Assembly: GCA_015066225.1 (NCBI GenBank)
Contig: SVOT01000006.1
Span: 1 to 64,000, forward strand
From: Oscillospiraceae bacterium
GTDB taxonomy: Bacteria; Bacillota; Clostridia; Oscillospirales; Acutalibacteraceae
Direction: 5' to 3'
DNA length: 64,000 bases
Numbering within the stretch: position 1 is the stretch's first letter; each line of letters starts with the position of its first letter. The position numbers and the translations under genes are program-made. Below the pieces are notes generated by a model. The model was not told the origin of the DNA, made no database searches, and was given only the letters and a program-made list of their open reading frames with translations. Positions 34,991 to 43,059 of this stretch are shown piece after piece.

Positions 34991-36315
34991 TAACCGAACA
35001 ACCTCCCGAATAAGCCTTTTTTCTTTTTGGGCTCTTCTTTTTCGGCTTCTTCAGACTTTTCTGCAACAAAAACTGCAGTAGGCCCATCATCCTCTTCAAC
35101 TACAGCAACAATCTCAGCTTCAACAAGTTCTTCAACTTTTTCGGTAGTTTCGGCTTCTTCAACAACTTCTTCTACCGTTTCTTCTACTGTTTCTTCTGCT
35201 GTTTCTTCTGCTGCTTCTTCTGCTGCTTCTTCAACTATTTCTTCTGCTTCAGCATTTTCTTCCGCGTTGATTTCTGCCATAGCCTCGAATATCTCGCCGA
35301 CAGCCTTTGCAAGCTCGGCTTTTTCATCCTCAGCACCAGAGTCATCTGTAACAATATCTTCCCTTATTTTTGAAAGGTCGATATCATCTTCCTCATAATC
35401 CTCGGGCAAGTCATCGAACAAGCCCTCAGCGAAAGCCATGGGGTTAAAGGGCTGTAAATCATCAATACCCTCGCCGACGCCGATAAATTTAACAGGAACC
35501 TTGAGGTCATTTTTGATTGAAAGAACAACGCCGCCGCGTGCAGTACCGTCAAGCTTTGTCAGAATAATGCCTGTAATCTCGGCAATTTTTGCAAATTCTC
35601 TTGCCTGATTGACTGCATTCTGACCTGTTGTTGCATCAAGAACAAGAAGCACCTCACGGTCTGAATAAGGCAATTCTCTGTCAATAACACGGTAGATCTT
35701 GCCAAGCTCCTCCATAAGATTTTTCTTATTATGAAGTCTGCCCGCAGTGTCACAAATAATTATTTCTGTGCCTCTTGCTTTTGCGGCAGAAATAGTGTCG
35801 AAAATAACAGCAGCGGGGTCTGCACCCTCTTTGTGCTTTATAATATCAACGCCTGCACGCTGTGCCCATACGTCAAGCTGGTCAATAGCCGCCGCACGGA
35901 ACGTATCTGCCGCCGCAAGAATTACGCTCTTACCCTCCGCCTTGTACCTTGCGGCAAGCTTACCGATTGTTGTTGTTTTACCAACGCCGTTAACACCGAT
36001 AACAAGAATAACCGACGGAATTGTGATAAGGCCCATATCCTCGCCGCCCTCAAGCATTTCGGCAACAATCTCTTTGATTTCCGCTTTGACATCTGCAGGA
36101 TTCTTTATGCCTTTTTTTCTTACAACGTCGTTGAGGCGCAACGTGATTTCCGAAGCGGTTGTGACACCGACATCGCCCATAACAAGTGCTTCCTCAAGCT
36201 CATCGAAAAGCTCTTCATCAATAGAAGTGTAGCTGTCAAGAACGTTATCAATAGCACCCGAAACGTTGTTTCTTGTTTTTCTTAAACCAAAGTTTATTTT
36301 CTTAAAAATACCCAT
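34990..36315 (-). CDS. ftsY: SRP receptor FtsY with a C-terminal acidic extension
   Basis: 441 residues. The NG GTPase domain (1 to about 312) is complete: P-loop GVNGVGKTT (107-115), DTAGR, TKLDGTARGG and GVGEGIDDLQPF. It docks SRP-bound ribosomes at the membrane. Unusually, about 125 residues follow the NG domain: an acidic, repeat-rich stretch of EExx units (about 355-395), a DDGPTAVFV motif (409-417) and a basic amphipathic tail KKKKGLFGRLFG. In E. coli the acidic A domain and membrane-targeting helix are at the N-terminus; here they appear relocated to the C-terminus. N-terminal MGIFKKINFGLRKTR is normal for Gram-positive FtsY. Between smc and rdgB, as in many Firmicutes. Confidence 0.92.
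   Translation of the reverse strand: MGIFKKINFGLRKTRNNVSGAIDNVLDSYTSIDEELFDELEEALVMGDVGVTTASEITLRLNDVVRKKGIKNPADVKAEIKEIVAEMLEGGEDMGLITIPSVILVIGVNGVGKTTTIGKLAARYKAEGKSVILAAADTFRAAAIDQLDVWAQRAGVDIIKHKEGADPAAVIFDTISAAKARGTEIIICDTAGRLHNKKNLMEELGKIYRVIDRELPYSDREVLLVLDATTGQNAVNQAREFAKIAEITGIILTKLDGTARGGVVLSIKNDLKVPVKFIGVGEGIDDLQPFNPMAFAEGLFDDLPEDYEEDDIDLSKIREDIVTDDSGAEDEKAELAKAVGEIFEAMAEINAEENAEAEEIVEEAAEEAAEETAEETVEETVEEVVEEAETTEKVEELVEAEIVAVVEEDDGPTAVFVAEKSEEAEKEEPKKKKGLFGRLFG
35158..35250. repeat. 12-bp imperfect tandem repeat in ftsY coding the EExx acidic tract
   Basis: About seven copies of a unit close to TTTCTTCTGCTG on the plus strand, coding EEAA/EETA/EETV/EEVV on the minus strand. The unit is a multiple of three, so copy change would lengthen or shorten the acidic tract without breaking the frame. 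Confidence 0.75.
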
Positions 36316-36373
36316 TAGAAAAACTCCATTTGAATTAATCTTAAAATTATTTTACGGTAAAACTAACCTAATC

Positions 36374-36461
36374 TGAGATTGTGCGAAGAACGCCGTTTTA
36401 GTGAAGGAAGCTGTACAAAGGTACTGCGACTGAGCTAAAACAAGTTATTCGTGCAATCTCA
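36374..36461. repeat. 88-bp fold-back repeat between smc and ftsY, supplying the smc stop codon
   Basis: Arms 36374-36401 and 36435-36461 pair over about 24 positions (TGAGATTG ... GTTTTAG against CTAAAAC ... CAATCTCA), with a GTAC/GTAC hairpin in the 33-base interior. On the minus strand the element begins TGAGATTG, and this TGA is the smc stop. There is no T-run, so it is not a plain terminator. It looks like a small intergenic repeat (REP- or MITE-like). Its sequence differs from the 278-bp element. Confidence 0.6.
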
Positions 36462-39400
36462 CGTTAAATCAAATTTATTTGCCATTTCTGCTGTCTTTAA
36501 CTCCAACAGCTTGGATACACCCTTCTCCTGCATTGTGACACCGTAAAGCATATCTGCTTCTTCCATTGTACCGCGGCGGTGAGTAATGAGAATGAACTGT
36601 GTATTCTGAGTCATTCTACGCACGTATGAAGCGTATCTTGCAACGTTAACGTCGTCAAGGGCTGCCTCAACCTCGTCAAAAATACAGAAGGGACAAGGGT
36701 TGATTTTGAGAATCGAGAACAACAGCGCAATGGCAGAAAGTCCTTTTTCACCACCGGAAAGAAGTGAAATATTCTGAACGTTTTTGCCGGGCGGCTGAAC
36801 CTTGATGTCAATATCGCATTCAAGAACGTCGTTTTCATCGGTTAGAACAAGCGATGCCTTACCGCCACCGAAAAGCTCAGCAAAGGTCTGACCGAAGCTG
36901 AAGTTGATTTTATCGAATTGCTCCTTGAACTGAATACCCATTTTACCTGTGAGCTCGTTGATGAGCTTTGTGAGCTCGGCTTTTGATTTTTCAACGTCGC
37001 TTACCTGTGAATGCATAAAGCTGTAACGCTCCGAAACCTCTTTATACTCTTCAATGGCACTGACGTTAACGTTACCCAAGCCCCTAATTTTGCTCTTGAG
37101 CTCATTAAGGCGTTTCTTTGCCTCGGGAATATTTTCGATAACTATATCAAGCTCCTCAGCCTCTCTGCGGGTGAGCTCGTATTCGTCAAAGAGCTTTGTT
37201 GAAATATCCTCAAACTCTTTTTCCATTGTTTCCTTGCGCTCGCTGAGTCTTGCCTTTTCGGTACCGAGTTTTTCTCTGTCCTCGGTTTTTTCTCTCTCAA
37301 GAAGTCTGAGCTTTGAGCTTTCCTGCTCATATTGTTCACGCTTGCTGATTTCAACGCCTACCTGCTCCTTGGAACCTGTGCTGCGTGTTCTTAACCCCTC
37401 GGCTTCGCCGTTGAGAACAGCTATTCGTTCACGGATATCTTCATTTTTCTTTTTGAGCTCTTCAATCTCTTCATCAAGCTGTGTGAGCTTATCCTTGTGG
37501 CTTGTGCTTCTGCCCACAAGACGCCTGATTTCATCCTCTTTGGCTTCAATCTCTTTCTGTGCTGTTGCAACGGCAAGGTTTATTTCTGCTGCATCAGCAG
37601 TCAGCTTTTCACGTTTTTCACGAAGGCTTTCTCTGTCCCCTGTGAGGGCAGAAAGCTCATTTTCAACACTTTCAAGTGATTTCTGCAATTCTTCAAGCTT
37701 ATTCTGTGAATCGGCGGCACCCTCTTTAATGCTGACGATTCTCTCCTGAAGTTTTGATTTCTCATCATCATCCTGCTTCTGAATAAACAAGGTGTTGTCG
37801 TAGTTGCCTTTTCTGAGGGCAAGCACGCCTTCAACCCTTATTTTATCTTCACCCAATGATGCGATTTCTGCTCTGCATCCGTCAAGCTCTGCGGTAGCTG
37901 CCGCACAGCTTTCCTGCTGAAGCTCGAGGTCTTTTGTGAAAAGGGCAAGCTTTTCTTCAAGCGCTGCGCACTCTTCTTTTAATTTTTCAAGCTCGTTACC
38001 ACGGCTGAGAATACCGGCATTCTGAAGCTTTGCACCACCGGTCATAGAGCCGCCTGCATTGACAACCTGACCATCGAGAGTAACAATTTTGAACTTGTAG
38101 TTATATTTTTTTGCTATTGTAATGGCAGAATCCAGATCCTCACAAACAACTGTGCGACCAAGAAGAGATTTGATAATTTCATCGTATTTTTTATCATACT
38201 CAACAAGATTGCTTGCAAGATTGATATATCCATAGCAATCATCAAGGCCCTTCTCGTCAAGAACCCTACCCTTTATCGCTGTGAGCGGAAGGAACGTTGC
38301 CCTGCCTGCTTTGCTTTCTTTAAGGAAACCAATTGCTTTTTTAGCATCGTTTTCGGTGTCGGTAACGATATTCTGAATCTGTGCCCCCAAAGCGGTTTCA
38401 ATGGCGAGAGAATATTTATCCTTTGCCGAAATAATCTGTGACACGGGAGCGTGAACACCTCTGAGAACTCCACGGTGAACCTCTCTCATAACAGCTTTTA
38501 CGCTACCCTGGTAGCCTTCCATATTCTTCTCCAAATCGCTGAGCATAGCAATTCTGGATTTTTTGATATGTATTTCGTTTTTCAGCTCTGTTTCCTGCTC
38601 TTTTAATTTTTCGAGCTTTTCAAGACGTTTTTTCGCAAGAAGCTCTATTCCGGAAAGAGCATTATTAAGTTCGGTTCCTCTTTCTGAGATTTTCTCCAGC
38701 TCTTCTTCTGTTTCCTTACACTGTAAAAGAAGCGTTTCAAGAACAGGCTTTCTGCTGTCACTTGAAGCATCTATTGCAGAAATTCTGTTATTGATTTCTT
38801 CAATGGATGAATCAGCGGTTGAAACAACAACTCTGCAATCGGCAATTTCAAAAGAAAGCTTTGAAACCGTAGTGCTGAGCTCTGCACTACGCTGAGCGGT
38901 TTTGCTGTTTTCGTCACTGAGAACCTCCAGCTCGCCGGAGAATGCCTCCAGCTCTGCTTTTTTGGAAGCAATAATCTCATTGAGCTTATCAATCGCATTT
39001 TTTGCTTCGCTGATTTGCTCGGAAATCTCTGAATCCGTATCGTTCTCTTCTGTTTTTTCTCTTTCGATACGCTCAATTGTTTCGTTATTGTGCTTTATGT
39101 TATTTTCTTCAACAGCTATCTGACTCTCCAGCAATGCCGCCTGCTCTTCAAGAAGGTTTGCTGCACGACGCATTTCGTCAACAGAAACTGTTATTCTTCT
39201 TATTTCTTCACTTGATTTTTCTATTTTTTCTGCAATTTCATTTAAGGTGTTGCAGGTTTCATCATACTGAGAATTAACAACGGTAATCTTTTTCTCCTGC
39301 TCACGCAAATCGTCCTTGAGCTTTTTGATTGTGTAAAGCCAGATACCGATTTCAAGGTCTTTTTTCTCCCCGGCATATTCAAGAAATTTCTGTGCCTTTT

Positions 39401-40028
39401 CGCTCTGGGTTTTGAGGGGCCCCACACGTGACTCAAGCTCAGTTAAAATGTCACGAAGGCGAAGAAGGTTTTCCTCTGCCTGGTTAAGTCTTCGCATAGC
39501 ATCAGCACGGCGATATCTGTAATGCGAAATACCCGCCGCTTCTTCAAGCATATCACGTCTGTCCTCGGATTTACCGGATATAAGTGTTTCAACCTTACCC
39601 TGGCTAATCATTGAATAACCGTCTCTGCCAAGACCTGTATCCATAAACAGCTCGTGGATATCCCTGAGCCTTGCCTGTTCACCGTTTATTTTATACTCGC
39701 TTTCGCCCGAACGATAATAACGCCTTGTTACGGTCACCAGTTTTTCGGGATTATTCAGCGCCATGTCGGAATTATCCAGCTTCAATGTAACTTCCGCAAA
39801 GCCAACGGCACGCCTTGAATCAGTACCGCTGAAAATAACATCCTCCATTTTTGAGCCGCGCAGGTTTTTGGTTGATTGCTCACCAAGAACCCACCGCATA
39901 GCATCAGAAAGGTTGCTTTTGCCGCTTCCGTTAGGGCCGACAACAGCGGTTATGCCTTTGCCGAACTCAAGAACAGTCTTGTCCGGAAAGGATTTGAAGC
40001 CTTGCATTTCAATCGCTTTAAGATACAT
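36459..40028 (-). CDS. smc: Chromosome segregation protein SMC
   Basis: 1189 residues, full length. Head N-lobe with Walker A GPNGSGKSN (32-40), coiled coil, hinge (about 505-670, with GGSMTGG), returning coiled coil, and head C-lobe with signature LSGGEKGLSA, Walker B CIFDEVEAALDD. SMC dimers with ScpAB condense and segregate the chromosome. It lies between the radical SAM gene (9-bp gap) and ftsY. Its last codons and stop abut or enter the fold-back repeat described separately. Confidence 0.97.
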   Translation of the reverse strand: MYLKAIEMQGFKSFPDKTVLEFGKGITAVVGPNGSGKSNLSDAMRWVLGEQSTKNLRGSKMEDVIFSGTDSRRAVGFAEVTLKLDNSDMALNNPEKLVTVTRRYYRSGESEYKINGEQARLRDIHELFMDTGLGRDGYSMISQGKVETLISGKSEDRRDMLEEAAGISHYRYRRADAMRRLNQAEENLLRLRDILTELESRVGPLKTQSEKAQKFLEYAGEKKDLEIGIWLYTIKKLKDDLREQEKKITVVNSQYDETCNTLNEIAEKIEKSSEEIRRITVSVDEMRRAANLLEEQAALLESQIAVEENNIKHNNETIERIEREKTEENDTDSEISEQISEAKNAIDKLNEIIASKKAELEAFSGELEVLSDENSKTAQRSAELSTTVSKLSFEIADCRVVVSTADSSIEEINNRISAIDASSDSRKPVLETLLLQCKETEEELEKISERGTELNNALSGIELLAKKRLEKLEKLKEQETELKNEIHIKKSRIAMLSDLEKNMEGYQGSVKAVMREVHRGVLRGVHAPVSQIISAKDKYSLAIETALGAQIQNIVTDTENDAKKAIGFLKESKAGRATFLPLTAIKGRVLDEKGLDDCYGYINLASNLVEYDKKYDEIIKSLLGRTVVCEDLDSAITIAKKYNYKFKIVTLDGQVVNAGGSMTGGAKLQNAGILSRGNELEKLKEECAALEEKLALFTKDLELQQESCAAATAELDGCRAEIASLGEDKIRVEGVLALRKGNYDNTLFIQKQDDDEKSKLQERIVSIKEGAADSQNKLEELQKSLESVENELSALTGDRESLREKREKLTADAAEINLAVATAQKEIEAKEDEIRRLVGRSTSHKDKLTQLDEEIEELKKKNEDIRERIAVLNGEAEGLRTRSTGSKEQVGVEISKREQYEQESSKLRLLEREKTEDREKLGTEKARLSERKETMEKEFEDISTKLFDEYELTRREAEELDIVIENIPEAKKRLNELKSKIRGLGNVNVSAIEEYKEVSERYSFMHSQVSDVEKSKAELTKLINELTGKMGIQFKEQFDKINFSFGQTFAELFGGGKASLVLTDENDVLECDIDIKVQPPGKNVQNISLLSGGEKGLSAIALLFSILKINPCPFCIFDEVEAALDDVNVARYASYVRRMTQNTQFILITHRRGTMEEADMLYGVTMQEKGVSKLLELKTAEMANKFDLT

Positions 40029-40037
40029 TTCTTCACC

Positions 40038-41063
40038 TTAATCTATAATAATTTCGTACTTTTTCAATGTATTCATACCTTTGACGGCAATATCCCAGCC
40101 ATCGTGGTAGAGTTTGATTTTGTTCGACGATTTCTGACCCGTCATTTTAGATATTTCTTTGGGGTTAACAAAAACCGTAGCCTTTGGTTTTGCACTCAAA
40201 GAGCAAAGATTCCCATTATTTACGGGGTATTTTTCAGAAAGAAGTTTTTTTGCTTTTCTGAGATATATTGCAGATTCACACAATTCGCCGAATGCGGGGT
40301 GATAGGGCCCCGCCGCATAGCCCTCCTCCACATTACCGCCTGAATGAAGACCAAGCCTTATAACTCTTATGTTTTCTTCATTGAAGCGTTCAAGAAGCTG
40401 TGAGCAAAGCTCAACCGCCTCCTCTGTGCTCTGCGGTGAATATCCACCATTTCTGAGCAGGTTAAAAAGCTCCGTTCCCTCAAGAACGATTGTGGGATAT
40501 ATGCGAACTGTATCGGGTCTTAATTTTATAATTTCCTCACAGGTTTTCATAGCTTTTTCAGGGGTATCCGTATAAAGCCCCGTCATCATCTGAAGCCCCA
40601 ATGAAAAGCCCTGCTTTTTTATAAGAACGGAGGCATCCTGTATATGCCTTTTGGTGTGCCCGCGGTGGTTTGCAAGAAGAACGCCGTCATCCATACTCTG
40701 GGCGCCAAGCTCAATAGCAGTAACACCGTAGGCTTTAAGTATATCTAAAACCTCACTGTCAATGGCATCGGGTCTTGTAGAAATACGGATACCCGAAAAG
40801 AAGCCCCTGTCAACAAAAGGCTTTGCCGCTTCTAAGAGAGAAACCATATAGCATCTTTCAATGGCTGTGAAGCTGCCGCCGAAAAATGCAATCTCTGTCT
40901 GAGCGGGGTCGTTACCGTGCCCGACAGCATCGCTGAGAACACACTTTACTTTTTCGGGAGTCAAGATTTCTGAAGAACCCGAAATTGTTTTCTGGTTACA
41001 GAAAGAGCATTGGTGGGGACACCCCGCGTGAGGAACAAATAAAGATATGTTTGAATGGCTCAT
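40038..41063 (-). CDS. Radical SAM protein, Elp3-like
   Basis: 341 residues. The radical SAM cluster motif is AGCPHQCSFCNQ (C-x3-C-x2-C, about 14-22), followed by EIAFFGGSFTAI and ISTRPDAI, as in the Elp3/MiaB/NifB-type oxidoreductases often annotated elongator protein 3-like. The C-terminal part lacks an obvious GNAT acetyltransferase domain, unlike true Elp3. Function unproven, although Firmicutes often carry it beside rnc and smc. It overlaps rnc by 4 bp (ATGA). Confidence 0.85.
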   Translation of the reverse strand: MSHSNISLFVPHAGCPHQCSFCNQKTISGSSEILTPEKVKCVLSDAVGHGNDPAQTEIAFFGGSFTAIERCYMVSLLEAAKPFVDRGFFSGIRISTRPDAIDSEVLDILKAYGVTAIELGAQSMDDGVLLANHRGHTKRHIQDASVLIKKQGFSLGLQMMTGLYTDTPEKAMKTCEEIIKLRPDTVRIYPTIVLEGTELFNLLRNGGYSPQSTEEAVELCSQLLERFNEENIRVIRLGLHSGGNVEEGYAAGPYHPAFGELCESAIYLRKAKKLLSEKYPVNNGNLCSLSAKPKATVFVNPKEISKMTGQKSSNKIKLYHDGWDIAVKGMNTLKKYEIIID

Positions 41064-41731
41064 TTTATAAGCTTCAAAAGAGCATCGCCCGCCGCCGATT
41101 GCTCAGCCTCTTTTTTTGTTCTGCCGCTACCCTCACCAACAATTTCACCGTTAAGTTTTACAACAAAATTGAAAACCTTGTCGTGGTCGGGCCCGGTTTC
41201 GCCGACTTCTTCATAAAGAAGAACATTGCCCTTTTGCTTTTGTATCTCTTCCTGCAACAGGGATTTATTATCCTTGAAGTTCACTTCACGCTTAACTGCA
41301 TCCTTTATAAAGCCGAGGATGTAGGGTTTTACAACATCCATTCCTCCGTCAAGATACATCGCCGCAATAACCGCTTCAAATGCATCTGATACGATGGAGG
41401 GTCTGTTTCTGCCACCTGTGTGCTCCTCGCCCCTGCCCATAAGAATATGTTCACCGAGAGAAATTTTCTCTGCAAATTTAAAAAGAGATTTTTCGCATAC
41501 AACAGCGGCTCTGAGATTTGTAAGCTTACCCTCAGGCTGAGTTTTGAATTCGTTGAAAAGATATTCAGCGGTAACAAACCCAAGAACAGAGTCACCCAAA
41601 AACTCAAGACGTTCATTATCCTCGGGCAATCTGTTTTCGTTTGCGTATGAAGAATGTGTAAGAGCCTTTTCGAGAAGCTTTTTATCTTTAAAGCTGTACC
41701 CGATTTTCTCTTCAAAAATTTCTAAATCCAT
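41060..41731 (-). CDS. rnc: Ribonuclease III
   Basis: 223 residues. RNase III domain with the signature NERLEFLGDSVL (about 38-49) and a second acidic site DAFEAVIAAMYLDGG; C-terminal dsRNA-binding domain (about 155-223, ending SAAGDALLKLIK). Cuts double-stranded RNA in rRNA and mRNA maturation. Strong GGAGG ribosome site; 17 bp after trmFO. Confidence 0.96.
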   Translation of the reverse strand: MDLEIFEEKIGYSFKDKKLLEKALTHSSYANENRLPEDNERLEFLGDSVLGFVTAEYLFNEFKTQPEGKLTNLRAAVVCEKSLFKFAEKISLGEHILMGRGEEHTGGRNRPSIVSDAFEAVIAAMYLDGGMDVVKPYILGFIKDAVKREVNFKDNKSLLQEEIQKQKGNVLLYEEVGETGPDHDKVFNFVVKLNGEIVGEGSGRTKKEAEQSAAGDALLKLIK

Positions 41732-41748
41732 ATAACCTCCGCTAAGAG

Positions 41749-43059
41749 TTAAAATCCAATCATTTTAAAATAAGCGAGACTGCGCTCCGCCAATTTTTCG
41801 TATCTTTCTTTTTTATCTCTGATTTTTTCATCCAACGGATCTATTATGCCGAAAGCCGCGCCCATTGGCTGAAAATTCTTTACAGATTCATCGCTGATAT
41901 ATTGCGAAAGTGCACCCATCATTGTTATTTTCGGTAAGAGTATGGGCTCTTCACCAAAAAGTCTTCTTGCGGCATTGTAGCCCGCCAATATTCCTGACGA
42001 AGCCGATTCCATATAACCTTCAACGCCGGTTATCTGCCCCGCAAAATAAATATGCGGGTCTTTTTTCATACCGAAATCGTATGACAGCAAGCCCGGAGAA
42101 TGTAAAAACGTGTTGCGGTGCATAACACCGTATCTTACAAATTCCGCATTTTTCAAAGCGGGGAACATAGAAAAAACACGTTTTTGTTCACCGAATTTGA
42201 GATTTGTCTGAAAACCCACAAGGTTATACATTGTTCCGTCTTTATTTTCTTTTCGAAGCTGAAGATTTGCCCATGGTCTGTGACCTGTTTTGGGGTTAGT
42301 GAGCCCCACGGGCTTGAGAGGACCGAAACGCATGGCATCCTTGCCGCGTGAAGCAAGCGCCTCAATTGGCATACAGCCCTCATAAACGTCTTTTCTTTTA
42401 TCAAAAGAATGAAGCTCTGCACCCTCGGCATTTATAAGTGCCTCGTAAAACTCCTCATACTGAGCTTTATCAAGGGGGCAGTTGATGTAATCGTCCTCAC
42501 CGCCCCTGTCGTATCTAGACTGAGTAAAGGCATTTCCCATATCAATGCTTTCAGCACTGACAATGGGTGCAGCCGCATCGTAAAACGAAAGAAAATCAGA
42601 CCCGCAAAGCTCGCCCACCGTTTTTGCCAGACCATCTGACATCAAGGGACCTGCCGCGATTATTACAACGTCAGCATCGGGTATTTCCGTTATTTCTTCT
42701 CGCACAAGAGTTATATTCTCATCATCCTCAACAGCTTTCGTTATGAGTGACGAGAACACGTCTCTGTCAACCGCAAGGGCACCACCCGCAGGAACCTGTG
42801 CAATATCCGCCGCTTTAAGGCAAACAGAGTCAAAAAGCCGCATTTCTGCTTTTAAAAGACCCGCCGCAGAGCCAAGTCTTGCGGCTTTCAGCGAATTGGA
42901 GCAAACAAGCTCAGCTAACCCGTTATTTTTATGGGCGGGAGAAAATTTTACAGGCTTCATTTCATAAAGGGTAACCTTTATGCCTTTTTTTGAAAGCTGT
43001 TTAGCCGCCTCCACACCTGCAAGCCCGCCACCGATAACAACCGCTTTTTTATCAGTCAT
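41749..43059 (-). CDS. trmFO: Folate-dependent tRNA (uracil-54-C5)-methyltransferase TrmFO
   Basis: 436 residues. FAD-binding VIGGGLAGVEAAKQL at the N-terminus, then SPAHKNNGLAELVCSNSLKAARL, a TrmFO hallmark, and GQITGVEGYMESASSG near the C-terminus. Makes m5U54 in the tRNA T-loop with methylene-THF and FADH2. The ATG at 43059 (MTDKKAVV) has AGGA 8 bases upstream; an ATG two codons earlier is possible. Overlaps the end of topA by 8 bp. Confidence 0.95.
   Translation of the reverse strand: MTDKKAVVIGGGLAGVEAAKQLSKKGIKVTLYEMKPVKFSPAHKNNGLAELVCSNSLKAARLGSAAGLLKAEMRLFDSVCLKAADIAQVPAGGALAVDRDVFSSLITKAVEDDENITLVREEITEIPDADVVIIAAGPLMSDGLAKTVGELCGSDFLSFYDAAAPIVSAESIDMGNAFTQSRYDRGGEDDYINCPLDKAQYEEFYEALINAEGAELHSFDKRKDVYEGCMPIEALASRGKDAMRFGPLKPVGLTNPKTGHRPWANLQLRKENKDGTMYNLVGFQTNLKFGEQKRVFSMFPALKNAEFVRYGVMHRNTFLHSPGLLSYDFGMKKDPHIYFAGQITGVEGYMESASSGILAGYNAARRLFGEEPILLPKITMMGALSQYISDESVKNFQPMGAAFGIIDPLDEKIRDKKERYEKLAERSLAYFKMIGF

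Noticed and set aside
35027-35398. 123-aa Ser/Thr-rich open frame opposite the ftsY acidic tract
   Set aside because: Complement of the EExx repeat; not an independent gene.
37054-37749. 231-aa Ser/Leu-rich open frame opposite smc
   Set aside because: Low-complexity product expected from the reverse of a Glu/Lys-rich coiled coil.
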